From the NCBI GenBank assembly GCA_910586305.1, contig CAJUGS010000022.1, positions 1 through 50,089 on the forward strand: a DNA stretch of 50,089 nt, written 5' to 3'. The translations under genes and the position numbers were made by a program. Shown here piece by piece: positions 18,334 to 26,884 of the stretch. Origin of the DNA: an uncultured Duncaniella sp. GTDB lineage: Bacteria; Bacteroidota; Bacteroidia; Bacteroidales; Muribaculaceae. Below the pieces are notes generated by a model. The model did no database searches. It was not told the origin of the DNA and saw nothing but the letters and a program-made list of their open reading frames with translations. How positions within the stretch are numbered: the first letter of the stretch is position 1; the number at the start of each line of letters is the position of its first letter.

Positions 18334-19542
18334 TTATTTTTGATATATTTCTCTGACATATATGCCCGAGCTGTTCATGTTGGCTACAGCGATTCCTTTA
18401 AGTACACGCGAAGTGGAAAGACGTCCGACGAAATCCTTGAGGTCTTGCCGTCCCACAACTACGTCGCTATCTTGGCCGAGGGTGCGGACCGGAATACTTG
18501 TATCCGAGATTTTTGAGAGAATTATATCGCCGAGTTCCATGCGCTTTTCGTCATCAATCTGCTGGTTTATGAGTAGATTGAATGAGGAGTTGAGCCAGTT
18601 GATTATCTTATCTCGATTGTCGGTCGACTCGTTTTCTTCGGCTGATGTCTGTGACTGTCGGTCAACCTCTTCATGTGTAGGGGTAGGAGTGGTGGCTGTC
18701 TGAGCAATGCTATTGTCTGGGACTTCTGCACCGGTGAGATTTGATTCCCATTGTGGAGTTTGAGTTTTATGGTAAATTTCCTGGATTTTTTCATTGACAC
18801 CATTGCTTACACATGAAAGGAGTGAATCCCAGTTGGGAGATATATCTCCATCCATTACACAGGAAAGTCCCATAGTCATATATAGTGTGAAAATGTCAAT
18901 TCCTTTATCAGCTCCTAACCCTATAGGTCGCGATGGTTCTTTGGGACTACTGGATGATAGGATAATATCGCCTTTCTGGCCAAGAAACAGTTTGGCAATA
19001 TTCTCAGTGGCTGCATCCGACATATATGTATTTCCATAGTTTGGGGCAAATATCGGTGCCATTTTGGGGGAGATGTTGGATTCTGAATTGCAGCACATCC
19101 CAATTGTTACAAGCAGGCGATGTGGCTTGTTTTTTAGAGTCGAGTGAACCCATACAAGCGGAACGAGTTTGTCATCGTAGTGCTGGGCGAGTGCCATTTG
19201 TGGCCATCGTGTATTGTCGTTGTGTGCACGTGCTCCGTGTCCGATGTAGTAAAACATGATGAGGTCATCGGACTCTGTCTTGAGATTTTCCACCACAGTC
19301 TTGCAGTTCTGTGGCGATGTGCGGGCACCGTAATAGTCATGGAGCGCATAGTTGTATCCCTTTTCGCTGAGGGCGGCGTTGATGAGGTTGATGTAGCGAT
19401 TATATAGCACATCACGCCCGATTACATCGAATTGTCCGACATCAGGGTCAGTGGTATCAATGAATGTTATCCAGTGGATTGTCTTTGCATTCACTGAATA
19501 TATAGTGGCTAAAGTCGCCAGAAGGAGAATGATTCGTTTCAT
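18334..19542 (-). CDS. Secreted caspase-fold (C14-like) cysteine protease
   Basis: 402-aa exported protein: signal peptide 1-19 (ends VNA), caspase-like p20 core (about 20-230), then a 170-residue tail with a low-complexity Thr/Pro/Gln/Glu linker (about 270-310) and a helical C-terminal domain. The catalytic His is in FYYIGHGAR (His102), and the Cys in IGMCCNSES (Cys150 or Cys151; alignment to the usual DACxS favours Cys151). The family's Asp two residues before the Cys is replaced (Met149), so activity should be tested rather than assumed. The export signal is unusual compared with cytosolic bacterial orthocaspases. It lies 2 nt after the lipoprotein gene. Confidence 0.8.
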   Translation of the reverse strand: MKRIILLLATLATIYSVNAKTIHWITFIDTTDPDVGQFDVIGRDVLYNRYINLINAALSEKGYNYALHDYYGARTSPQNCKTVVENLKTESDDLIMFYYIGHGARAHNDNTRWPQMALAQHYDDKLVPLVWVHSTLKNKPHRLLVTIGMCCNSESNISPKMAPIFAPNYGNTYMSDAATENIAKLFLGQKGDIILSSSSPKEPSRPIGLGADKGIDIFTLYMTMGLSCVMDGDISPNWDSLLSCVSNGVNEKIQEIYHKTQTPQWESNLTGAEVPDNSIAQTATTPTPTHEEVDRQSQTSAEENESTDNRDKIINWLNSSFNLLINQQIDDEKRMELGDIILSKISDTSIPVRTLGQDSDVVVGRQDLKDFVGRLSTSRVLKGIAVANMNSSGIYVREIYQK

Positions 19543-19544
19543 AG

Positions 19545-20090
19545 CTATTTTTTATCTATGGATTCAAGAAGGGGATCGGTGGGAAATATGTGTCTTGAGA
19601 ATCTCAGGATGTCGTTGTTTCTGAGGTCGCGTGTGAACAGTAGTTTGCCTGCCTCGTCCGAGATTCCCCATTTTTCAAGACCGAAGTCGAAGACTACGGA
19701 TATCTCTTTTTTCCCGCTTTTGAATATGTATATTACCGATGGGTTGAAAAGTCCGTATACAGGATTGTCAGAAAGGTAATTGTTAGGAGTTTCAATCATG
19801 AATCTGAGGGTGGCCGTAGCGTCGGGCTTCAGAATCACTGTAGTGTCAGTTGTATTGCTAAGCGAAATGCTTTTGTTGACTGCGGTTGCGGAGCGTGCGG
19901 ATGTGAAAATCGAGAATATGCTGTCGCCCATGAACGATGAAGCCGTCGAGTCGCAGGCTATATTTATGTCGTCCATCCCCTTTTTTGTCTGTCGGTGTAT
20001 GCAGCAGCTTGTCAGTGCTATCATTGTTGATACTAACATTATTATGAATCCTGCACGTGCTGTTTTAGAATATATCATGTTATAAAACAT
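19545..20090 (-). CDS. Lipoprotein of unknown function
   Basis: 181 aa from the ATG at 20090, or 177 aa from the ATG at 20078. Hydrophobic N-terminal segment ending in lipobox ALTSC. The mature part has two beta-rich blocks, including SNTTDTTVILKPDATATLRF and VIYIFKSGKKEISVVFDFG. No family recognised. It starts 41 nt after the outer-membrane barrel gene, with no promoter box in the gap, and ends 2 nt before the caspase gene. Confidence 0.65.
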   Translation of the reverse strand: MFYNMIYSKTARAGFIIMLVSTMIALTSCCIHRQTKKGMDDINIACDSTASSFMGDSIFSIFTSARSATAVNKSISLSNTTDTTVILKPDATATLRFMIETPNNYLSDNPVYGLFNPSVIYIFKSGKKEISVVFDFGLEKWGISDEAGKLLFTRDLRNNDILRFSRHIFPTDPLLESIDKK

Positions 20091-20131
20091 TATTGTTGAT
20101 AGTTGATAATCGTAGGCCGTGTTGTTTGTGG

Positions 20132-20872
20132 TCAGAATCCAAAGCGACAAGATATGGACAGATAGCCCATCTTGCTTTTCCAGCCTTTATAGGGATGTGT
20201 GCTGCCGTTGTCGGTGGTGAAGTCTTCGTTAAACCAGTTGTAGAAATCCTGTTCGTAGCGGAGGGTCCATTGCAGGTGGGTGTTGGTATCACCGAATCCG
20301 ATACCGGCGATACCGTGAAAACCGTTGTTGACAGACTTTGTATTTTTTGAAAGGCCCTTACAGGCTATCGCGACATCATAGCTTCCACCTATTTCGAGTA
20401 CAGGGTTCACACGGTTGGTCAGGTAGTTGCCGAAGCGCACGTTTAGCAAGAATGTGGGGGCTATCATCTGACGGTTGAAATATTTCTTGCTTTTGTCCGG
20501 AAGGTTGGTCTGGAGTCCGCGTTTTTCGTATCCGACTCTGAATGAGAAGCCGAATGGGTGAAACTTTCCCTGATAGGCCACCTGGTAAGCTACGGCTATA
20601 TTGCGGAATTCCCAATCCCAGTATTTTATACTTGCTTTTCCTTCGGGGGTATGCAATGATTGCATGACACTGAATCGATTGAATAAGGATGGAACCCATG
20701 AGGAGCCCATAATGGTGCCTGCTCCATTAAAAAGGAGTCCATAGAGTGAGTTGGTTGTGGTTAATACCGGTCTGAAGTCCCATTCACCGCGCTTGACCTG
20801 TGCATTGGCATTGGACGGTAGAATCAGAAGAGTAGAAATGATAATGATTGCGATTAATGATAGTCTTTTCAT
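20132..20872 (-). CDS. Outer-membrane beta-barrel protein
   Basis: 246 aa, signal peptide 1-24 (ends ANAQ), followed by about eight to ten amphipathic strands with aromatic girdle residues and a terminal Phe (CRFGF). This is typical of small outer-membrane barrels. Likely first gene of the caspase operon, since the -7 box TACTTTTG lies 73 nt upstream. Role unknown; it may anchor the system or act as a channel. Confidence 0.75.
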   Translation of the reverse strand: MKRLSLIAIIIISTLLILPSNANAQVKRGEWDFRPVLTTTNSLYGLLFNGAGTIMGSSWVPSLFNRFSVMQSLHTPEGKASIKYWDWEFRNIAVAYQVAYQGKFHPFGFSFRVGYEKRGLQTNLPDKSKKYFNRQMIAPTFLLNVRFGNYLTNRVNPVLEIGGSYDVAIACKGLSKNTKSVNNGFHGIAGIGFGDTNTHLQWTLRYEQDFYNWFNEDFTTDNGSTHPYKGWKSKMGYLSISCRFGF

Positions 20873-20944
20873 GAGGATGAATGATTTGATGGTATTCCGT
20901 TACTTCACAAAGTTATAATTGCACTGGTATGTTTTTCTGTTTCG

Positions 20945-20979
20945 CAAAAGTACATAAAAAATGTCATATTACCCCCCCC
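20945..20979 (-). promoter_or_regulatory. Promoter with a G8 tract for the caspase operon
   Basis: Minus strand -7 box TACTTTTG (20952 to 20945). Nineteen nt upstream, where TTTG is expected, there is a run of eight G (plus-strand C at 20972-20979). The rest of the 354-nt divergent gap (20873-21226) is AT-rich; I found no clear -7 box for gadB in it and no small gene. Confidence 0.45.
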
Positions 20980-21226
20980 ATTTGTTAAAGTGTGTTAACG
21001 TTGAGCGATTGCGTATTTACTCTGAAATAATGTTCTTAATCCGAGACCTTTTACCGAACATTTTAAGACGCGATGTGTTTTTATTTCAGATGCTTGGATC
21101 TTCTTGGGATGCATGAACAAGAGGTTTCATAATGTTGACTTCTGCAATGAGCCAAAGTGTATCGTAGAAGATTGCAGCATCTTTTTTACAGCATATGTCA
21201 TATACAACACTTTATAATTTACTATT

Positions 21227-22651
21227 ATGATTGATCCCAATTATCGCCAAGGCGATATCAAAAGCGAAGCTTTCGGACAAGACTCCATGTTGCAGTCCGC
21301 TCCGGTTGACAAAATTCCTGACGGGCCCACTACTCCTGAGGTGGCCTATCAGATGGTGAAGGATGAGACTTTCGCCCAGACTCAGCCACGACTCAATCTT
21401 GCCACATTTGTCACCACCTATATGGATGACTATGCCACAAAACTGATGAATGAGGCCATAAATATCAACTATATAGATGAGACCGAATATCCTCGCGTGG
21501 CTGTGATGTGCCAGAAGTGTATCAACATCGTCGCCGGTCTTTGGAATACTCCCGAGCAGAAGAAGTGGAAGACCGGTGCGCTGGCAATCGGATCGTCCGA
21601 GGCCTGTATGCTTGGCGGTATAGCTGCCTGGAAGCGCTGGATCGAGCGTCGCAAGAAGGCCGGTAAGCCCTACGATAAACCTAACTTCGTTATTTCGGCC
21701 GGTTACCAGGTGGTGTGGGAGAAATTTGCCACTCTGTGGAATATCGAGATGCGTCAGGTGCCTCTGACAAGGGAACACACCACTCTCGACATAGACCAGG
21801 CCATCAAGATGTGTGACGAAAACACGTTTGCTGTCGTTGCCATCCAGGGTGTGACATGGACCGGCCTTAACGATGATGTCGAGGCTCTTGATGCCGCTAT
21901 TGACAAATACAATGCTGAGACAGGCAATGAGGTGTGCATACATATCGATGCCGCTACAGGAGGTTTTATCCTTCCATTCCTTTTCCCTGAAAAGAAGTGG
22001 GATTTCCGTCTGAAGTGGGTGCTTTCGATAAGTACCTCGGGCCACAAGTTCGGTCTCGTTTATCCGGGTCTCGGATGGGTGGTCTGGAAAGACAAGCAGT
22101 ATCTTCCCGCCGATATGTCGTTCACTGTCGACTACCTCGGCGCAGAGGTGACACAGGTGGGCCTGAACTATTCGCGTCCGGCAGCTCAGATACTCGGACA
22201 GTACTATCAGTTCATACGCCTCGGATTTGAGGGCTACAAGAATGTGCAGTACAACTCCCTGCAGATTGCCAAGTATCTCCATGCTCAGCTTTCGGCAATG
22301 CCCGAGTTCATACCTTATTCCGAGGATGTGCCCAATCCTATAGTGACATGGCTCATGAAGCCCGAGGTGCAGAAGGATGCCAAATGGACTCTCTATGACC
22401 TCCAGGACAAGCTTGCGCAGCATGGCTGGATGGTGCCCGCCTATGCTATGCCTGCCAATATAGAGGATATGGTGGTGATGCGTGTGCTATGCAAGCAGGG
22501 ATTCAGTCGCGATATGTGCGACGAGCTTCTCCATGACATCAAGGCGGCTATCGCTGAGCTCAACGCTCTCGAGTATCCCACCACGACACGTATAGCCATG
22601 GAAAAGAATATTCCTCTTGTCAGCAAGTCGTTCAACCACACCGGAAAATAG
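21227..22651 (+). CDS. gadB: Glutamate decarboxylase
   Basis: 474-aa PLP enzyme converting glutamate to GABA while consuming a proton (acid resistance). PLP-binding His273-Lys274 in STSGHKFG, the HIDAATGG motif (Asp241) and normal length. The C-terminus ends SFNHTGK. Its His471 corresponds to the E. coli GadB His near the C-terminus that blocks the active site at neutral pH, so pH-gated activity is plausible. It heads the plus-strand cluster gadB-glsA-gadC, divergent from the caspase operon. No promoter box could be settled. Confidence 0.96.
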   Translation: MIDPNYRQGDIKSEAFGQDSMLQSAPVDKIPDGPTTPEVAYQMVKDETFAQTQPRLNLATFVTTYMDDYATKLMNEAININYIDETEYPRVAVMCQKCINIVAGLWNTPEQKKWKTGALAIGSSEACMLGGIAAWKRWIERRKKAGKPYDKPNFVISAGYQVVWEKFATLWNIEMRQVPLTREHTTLDIDQAIKMCDENTFAVVAIQGVTWTGLNDDVEALDAAIDKYNAETGNEVCIHIDAATGGFILPFLFPEKKWDFRLKWVLSISTSGHKFGLVYPGLGWVVWKDKQYLPADMSFTVDYLGAEVTQVGLNYSRPAAQILGQYYQFIRLGFEGYKNVQYNSLQIAKYLHAQLSAMPEFIPYSEDVPNPIVTWLMKPEVQKDAKWTLYDLQDKLAQHGWMVPAYAMPANIEDMVVMRVLCKQGFSRDMCDELLHDIKAAIAELNALEYPTTTRIAMEKNIPLVSKSFNHTGK

Positions 22652-22713
22652 CTCTGAGTCAGGTTGCCTGAGAATTGACAGGACATAATTCCAAAAATAC
22701 TTGACGGATTATA

Positions 22714-22750
22714 CGGCAGATGGAGTGTCGGCGACATATCCCATCTGCCG
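22714..22750 (+). other. Hairpin between gadB and glsA
   Basis: CGGCAGATGG (22714-22723) and CCATCTGCCG (22741-22750), a perfect 10-bp inverted repeat with a 17-nt loop and no T tract. It lies in the 151-nt gap between gadB and glsA. More likely an mRNA-stability or processing element than a terminator. Confidence 0.4.
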
Positions 22751-22802
22751 CTTCCGTCGAGATATACGTTTCAGACTTTTTATTCCGCTTAAACATATGT
22801 GT

Positions 22803-23771
22803 ATGGAAAGGCAAATTACATTATCCCAGATTGAAAAGGCGGCACGCGAGGCTTACGAGGAATCAAAAGACATAAAGGGCGGCCTAAATGCCCACTATAT
22901 ACCGTATCTGGCCAATATAGACCCGAACCTGTTTGGATTAAGCGTGACGCTTACCGACGGCTCGTGTTTCAATTTCGGCGATACCCGGTATAGGTTTGGC
23001 ATTGAGTCGGTATCGAAAGTCCCGACTGCCGTGCTTGCTATGATACAGCATACTCCTGCCGGTGTTCTGAGCAGGATAGGTGCCGATGCCACCGGACTTC
23101 CGTTCAATTCCATTTTCGCTATTCTTCTTGAGAATGATCATCCGTCGACTCCTCTGGTCAACGCAGGTGCCATCACGGCTTGTTCAATGATTGCTCCACA
23201 GGGCGATCCGGCTGAGAAATGGAAAGCCATCACGGGGAATATTGCAGATCTTTGCGGGTCTGAACCAGTGTTGATCGATGAGCTGTATGAAAGCGAGACG
23301 GCTACCAATTTCAATAACCGAGCCATATCGTGGCTTCTGAAAAACTATGACAGAATCTATGATGAGGTGGATATGAGTCTTGATCTCTATACACGTCAGT
23401 GTTCGCTTGGCATCACGTCGTCGCAACTTGCGGTTATGGGTGCCACTCTGGCCAACGGAGGACTTAATCCCGTGTCGGGCAAGCAGGTGTGTGACAAGGA
23501 TATTGCATCGAAGACGGTCACTCTGATAGCTTCGGTGGGCTTCTACCAGCATACAGGCGACTGGCTTTTCACGTCGGGCCTGCCGGCCAAGACCGGTGTG
23601 GGAGGTGGAGTGATGGGTGTCATGCCTGGGCTTTTCGGTATCGCTGCCTTTGCTCCTCCGCTCGACGACGCCGGCAACTCGGTGAAGGCTCAGACAGCCA
23701 TAAAAAAATTCATGCAGAAGCTTGATCTCGGTATTTTCTCCGGCGACAAGGTGTCTATCGTGGCCGGATAG
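22803..23771 (+). CDS. glsA: Glutaminase A
   Basis: 322-aa serine-dependent glutaminase giving glutamate and ammonia. The beta-lactamase-like Ser69-x-x-Lys72 pair sits in IESVSKVP. NAGAI and the C-terminal GLPAKTGVGGGVMG are characteristic. Start at ATG 22803; ATG 22797 would add two residues, and the longer open frame has no signal or domain. In E. coli acid resistance, glutamine deamidation also buffers acid and feeds GadB and GadC (YbaS). The position between gadB and gadC fits that role. Confidence 0.95.
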   Translation: MERQITLSQIEKAAREAYEESKDIKGGLNAHYIPYLANIDPNLFGLSVTLTDGSCFNFGDTRYRFGIESVSKVPTAVLAMIQHTPAGVLSRIGADATGLPFNSIFAILLENDHPSTPLVNAGAITACSMIAPQGDPAEKWKAITGNIADLCGSEPVLIDELYESETATNFNNRAISWLLKNYDRIYDEVDMSLDLYTRQCSLGITSSQLAVMGATLANGGLNPVSGKQVCDKDIASKTVTLIASVGFYQHTGDWLFTSGLPAKTGVGGGVMGVMPGLFGIAAFAPPLDDAGNSVKAQTAIKKFMQKLDLGIFSGDKVSIVAG

Positions 23772-23846
23772 CCGCTATTCGATTTCCCTGCATGGCAGAC
23801 GGAATTGCGTAGAGGAAAACAATTCACAATTATAATAATGTATGTT

Positions 23847-25475
23847 ATGGCAAATTCTTCCGTACAGACAAAACCGACGGTGAAGCAGGCCGTCAAAATG
23901 GGGGTGTTCACCCTCGTGATTATGAATATTGTCGCGGTGGTGTCGCTCCGAGGTCTTCCTGCCGAGGCTGAATATGGGGTAAGTTCCGCGTTCTATTATA
24001 TTCTCGCCGCTGTTGTATTTCTTGTTCCGGTTTCTCTTGTCGCAGCAGAGCTGGCCGCGATGTTTCCCTATCAGCAGGGCGGAATGTTCCGCTGGATAGG
24101 CGAGGCTTTCGGCGACAAAGCCGGATTTCTCGGTATCTGGCTGCAATGGATCGAGAGTACAATATGGTATCCGACTGTGCTGACATTCGGAGCCGTGTCG
24201 CTTGCGTTCATAGGCATGGACCATATATACGATACTCATCTCGCCGCCAATAAGTTCTATACCATCATAGTGGTGCTTGCCATATACTGGCTTGCAACCA
24301 TAATATCTCTCAAGGGAATGGGATGGGTAGGAAAAGTGTCGAAGATCGGCGGACTCGTGGGAACAATCATACCTGTCGGACTGATTGTGGTCTGCGCTGT
24401 GATATATCTTGCCACCGGTGGTCAGTCGCAGATGGACTGGCACGGCAGTTTCATACCCGACTTCTCCAATTTCAACAATATCGTGCTTGCTGTGTCGATA
24501 TTCCTGTTCTATGCCGGAATGGAGATGAGCGGTGTGCACGTCAGGGAAATCAAGAACCCGACGGTCAACTATCCTAAGGCGGTTATTATCGGCGCCATAG
24601 CTACTGTTGCAATCTTTATCCTCGGCACATATGCTCTCGGAGTGATAATTCCGGCTAAGGATATCAATCTGGTCCAGAGTCTTCTCGTCGGATTTGACAA
24701 CTATTTCAGTGTGCTTCACGTGAAGTGGCTGTCTCCGGTGATTGCCATAGCTCTTGCCTTCGGTGTACTCGCTGGTGTGCTCACATGGGTTGCCGGTCCT
24801 TCCAAGGGTATTCTTGCCGTGGGGCAGGCCGGATATCTTCCCAAATTCTTCCAGAAGACCAACAAGAACGGTGTTCAGAAAAACATTCTCTATCTGCAGG
24901 GTATAGTTGTCACTGTGCTTGCGTTGCTCATGGTTGTGATGCCGTCGGTTGAAAGTTTCTATCAGATACTCTCTCAGCTCACCTGTATTCTCTATCTCAT
25001 AGCATACCTGCTTATGTTTGCGTCGGCCATCCGTCTGCGCTACAATATGAAAGACGCTCCACGTCCCTATCGTCTCGGCAAAAACGGCAATGGTGTGATG
25101 TGGCTTATCGCCGGAGTGGGATTCATCGGTTCTCTGCTTGCATTCATATTCAGCTTCTTCCCGCCGAGTCAGATTGAGATGGGTTCAAATGCCGTGTGGT
25201 TCAGTGTTCTGATATTCGGTACCATCTTGTTTGTGGTGCTCCCGTTCATCATTCTCGCTTTCAAGAAGAAATCGTGGAACTCGATGGGAACAGACTTCGT
25301 GCCGTTCCATTGGGACAACACCCCGGGTGCCGCACAGTTGAGACAGAAAGCTGCCGAGGAATTTGCAGCTGAAAATGGCGAGGATACTCCCGAGCACGCA
25401 CAGGCGCTTCTCTCTCATGCCTCCTCTATAAACAGGACGGCAACGTCGGACAGCAAAGCGGATGTAAAACAATGA
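23847..25475 (+). CDS. gadC: Glutamate:GABA antiporter
   Basis: 542-aa inner-membrane APC-superfamily antiporter with about 12 hydrophobic segments. The first segment carries VVSLRGLPAEAEYG, as in GadC. The C-terminal region after the last segment (about residues 465-542) is hydrophilic and could act as a pH-sensing plug as in E. coli GadC. Start at ATG 23847; ATG 23838 is possible. It follows glsA by 75 nt. Exchanges external glutamate, and possibly glutamine, for GABA made by GadB. Confidence 0.93.
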   Translation: MANSSVQTKPTVKQAVKMGVFTLVIMNIVAVVSLRGLPAEAEYGVSSAFYYILAAVVFLVPVSLVAAELAAMFPYQQGGMFRWIGEAFGDKAGFLGIWLQWIESTIWYPTVLTFGAVSLAFIGMDHIYDTHLAANKFYTIIVVLAIYWLATIISLKGMGWVGKVSKIGGLVGTIIPVGLIVVCAVIYLATGGQSQMDWHGSFIPDFSNFNNIVLAVSIFLFYAGMEMSGVHVREIKNPTVNYPKAVIIGAIATVAIFILGTYALGVIIPAKDINLVQSLLVGFDNYFSVLHVKWLSPVIAIALAFGVLAGVLTWVAGPSKGILAVGQAGYLPKFFQKTNKNGVQKNILYLQGIVVTVLALLMVVMPSVESFYQILSQLTCILYLIAYLLMFASAIRLRYNMKDAPRPYRLGKNGNGVMWLIAGVGFIGSLLAFIFSFFPPSQIEMGSNAVWFSVLIFGTILFVVLPFIILAFKKKSWNSMGTDFVPFHWDNTPGAAQLRQKAAEEFAAENGEDTPEHAQALLSHASSINRTATSDSKADVKQ

Positions 25476-25499
25476 CCTGGTCTGCAAAGACTTCATAAT

Positions 25500-25533
25500 G
25501 ACAGGAAGTCCGGAATCAGCCGGGCTTCCTGTC
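25500..25533 (+). other. Hairpin between gadC and the MFS gene
   Basis: 14-bp stem (25500-25513 with 25520-25533) with one G-T wobble and a 6-nt loop, followed on the plus strand by TCT and eight A, not T. It may partly separate gadC from the MFS gene or protect the gad message. Confidence 0.45.
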
Positions 25534-25590
25534 TCTAAAAAAAAGACACTATAAGGCAGGCTCCGTGCAGCCATTGAAAAAGACGGTTTT

Positions 25591-26880
25591 ATGATAAAGA
25601 CAGGCAAAACACCTATAGCCGTGATGACCTACTGTGCCATCATGTCGATCTCGCTTGTCGTGAATCTTCCGGGACTTGCGATCACACCCATGCTGGGAAC
25701 ACTTCATAACGTTTTTCCGGACACCACGCAGATTGAGGACCAGTTGCTGACGGTGCTTCCGAATCTTCTGATAATTCCGTTTGTGCTTCTGTCCGGCAAG
25801 CTGTCGCTGGCAAGGCATAAGACTCTGATTGTTGTTGCTGCTCTGGTGCTTTTCTGTTCAAGTGCCGTCGGCTATCTGTTTGCAGAGACAATGGTGCAGC
25901 TTATTGTCATCAGTTGTGTGATGGGCTGTGGAGCCGGACTCCTTATACCTTTTTCCACAGGTCTGATAGCCGATACTTTCTGCGGGTCATACCGTCTGAG
26001 GGAGATGGGTATACAGTCGGCGATTTCAAACATCACCGTAATGATGGCGACGTTTGTTGTCGGCTGGTTGTGCCATGGCAACTGGCATATGCCGTTTGCT
26101 GTTTATCTTGTCGGACTTTTGCCTTTGGCCCTTTCTTTCTGGCTCAGGGATATGCCTCGTCAGGATCTTTATCAGACCGATGCTCCCGACCATGGATGCG
26201 AGTCGGCCGGACAGTGTGCTTCGCCTGACGCTCCTGTGGCCACATCGGCCGAGGAGGGGCTTTCGGATTCCCCGAAGGTTAGGAATGGTTTTTTCGTTGG
26301 AAGAATACTGGCCCTTACCGGTGTTTACTTCTTCATAACATTCTCGACGATAAGTATCTCGTATTATTGCCCATATCTGGTTGAGAAGGAGGGATGGAGC
26401 GAATCTCTGACAGGTACTGTCACCGCCGTCTATTTCCTGTTCATCTTCTTGCCGGGATATACTCTGACATGGTTTATAAAATTTCTGAAAAGAAACAGCC
26501 TGCTGTTTTCATCCATATCAATGACTGTGGGAATAGGGCTGTTTGCCTTTCTTCCATCCGGATGGGCCTTGTGTGTAGGAGCCGCCCTGGCTGGACTCGG
26601 CTATGGCATATTCCAGCCCGTTATCTACGACAAGGCAAGTCTTGCCGTGGCTTCGGAAAACAAGGCCACTCTATCGCTGGCCCTTGTGCTGTCGGCCAAT
26701 TATCTGGCTATCGTCCTGGCCCCGCCGGTCATTGATTTCTTCCGTGACTTTTTCAAGGCCGGTGGTGTCACCGGATTTGCTTTCATCGTATGCTTTGTCC
26801 TTCTTGCGGCATTTACAATTCTCACGTGGCTCAAACGTGACAGTTTTGCATTTTCTGTAGAGAACGAGGAGTCAAACTAA
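25591..26880 (+). CDS. MFS transporter
   Basis: 429-aa major facilitator with about 12 membrane segments split by an acidic cytoplasmic loop (about residues 188-225). Segment-two loop has LLSGKLSLARHK, a variant of the A-motif. Substrate cannot be read from sequence. It follows gadC after a hairpin-containing 115-nt gap and ends 4 nt before the DcaP-like porin gene. It could export or import an amino acid or amine tied to the gad pathway (inference). Confidence 0.85.
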   Translation: MIKTGKTPIAVMTYCAIMSISLVVNLPGLAITPMLGTLHNVFPDTTQIEDQLLTVLPNLLIIPFVLLSGKLSLARHKTLIVVAALVLFCSSAVGYLFAETMVQLIVISCVMGCGAGLLIPFSTGLIADTFCGSYRLREMGIQSAISNITVMMATFVVGWLCHGNWHMPFAVYLVGLLPLALSFWLRDMPRQDLYQTDAPDHGCESAGQCASPDAPVATSAEEGLSDSPKVRNGFFVGRILALTGVYFFITFSTISISYYCPYLVEKEGWSESLTGTVTAVYFLFIFLPGYTLTWFIKFLKRNSLLFSSISMTVGIGLFAFLPSGWALCVGAALAGLGYGIFQPVIYDKASLAVASENKATLSLALVLSANYLAIVLAPPVIDFFRDFFKAGGVTGFAFIVCFVLLAAFTILTWLKRDSFAFSVENEESN

Positions 26881-26884
26881 CAAT

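Noticed and set aside
21212..22423. A 403-codon open frame antisense to gadB
   Set aside because: Shadow of gadB; no membrane, signal or domain signature.
23775..24719. A 314-codon open frame antisense to gadC
   Set aside because: It is His/Tyr/Ser-rich, lacks any fold sign and is opposite a certain gene.
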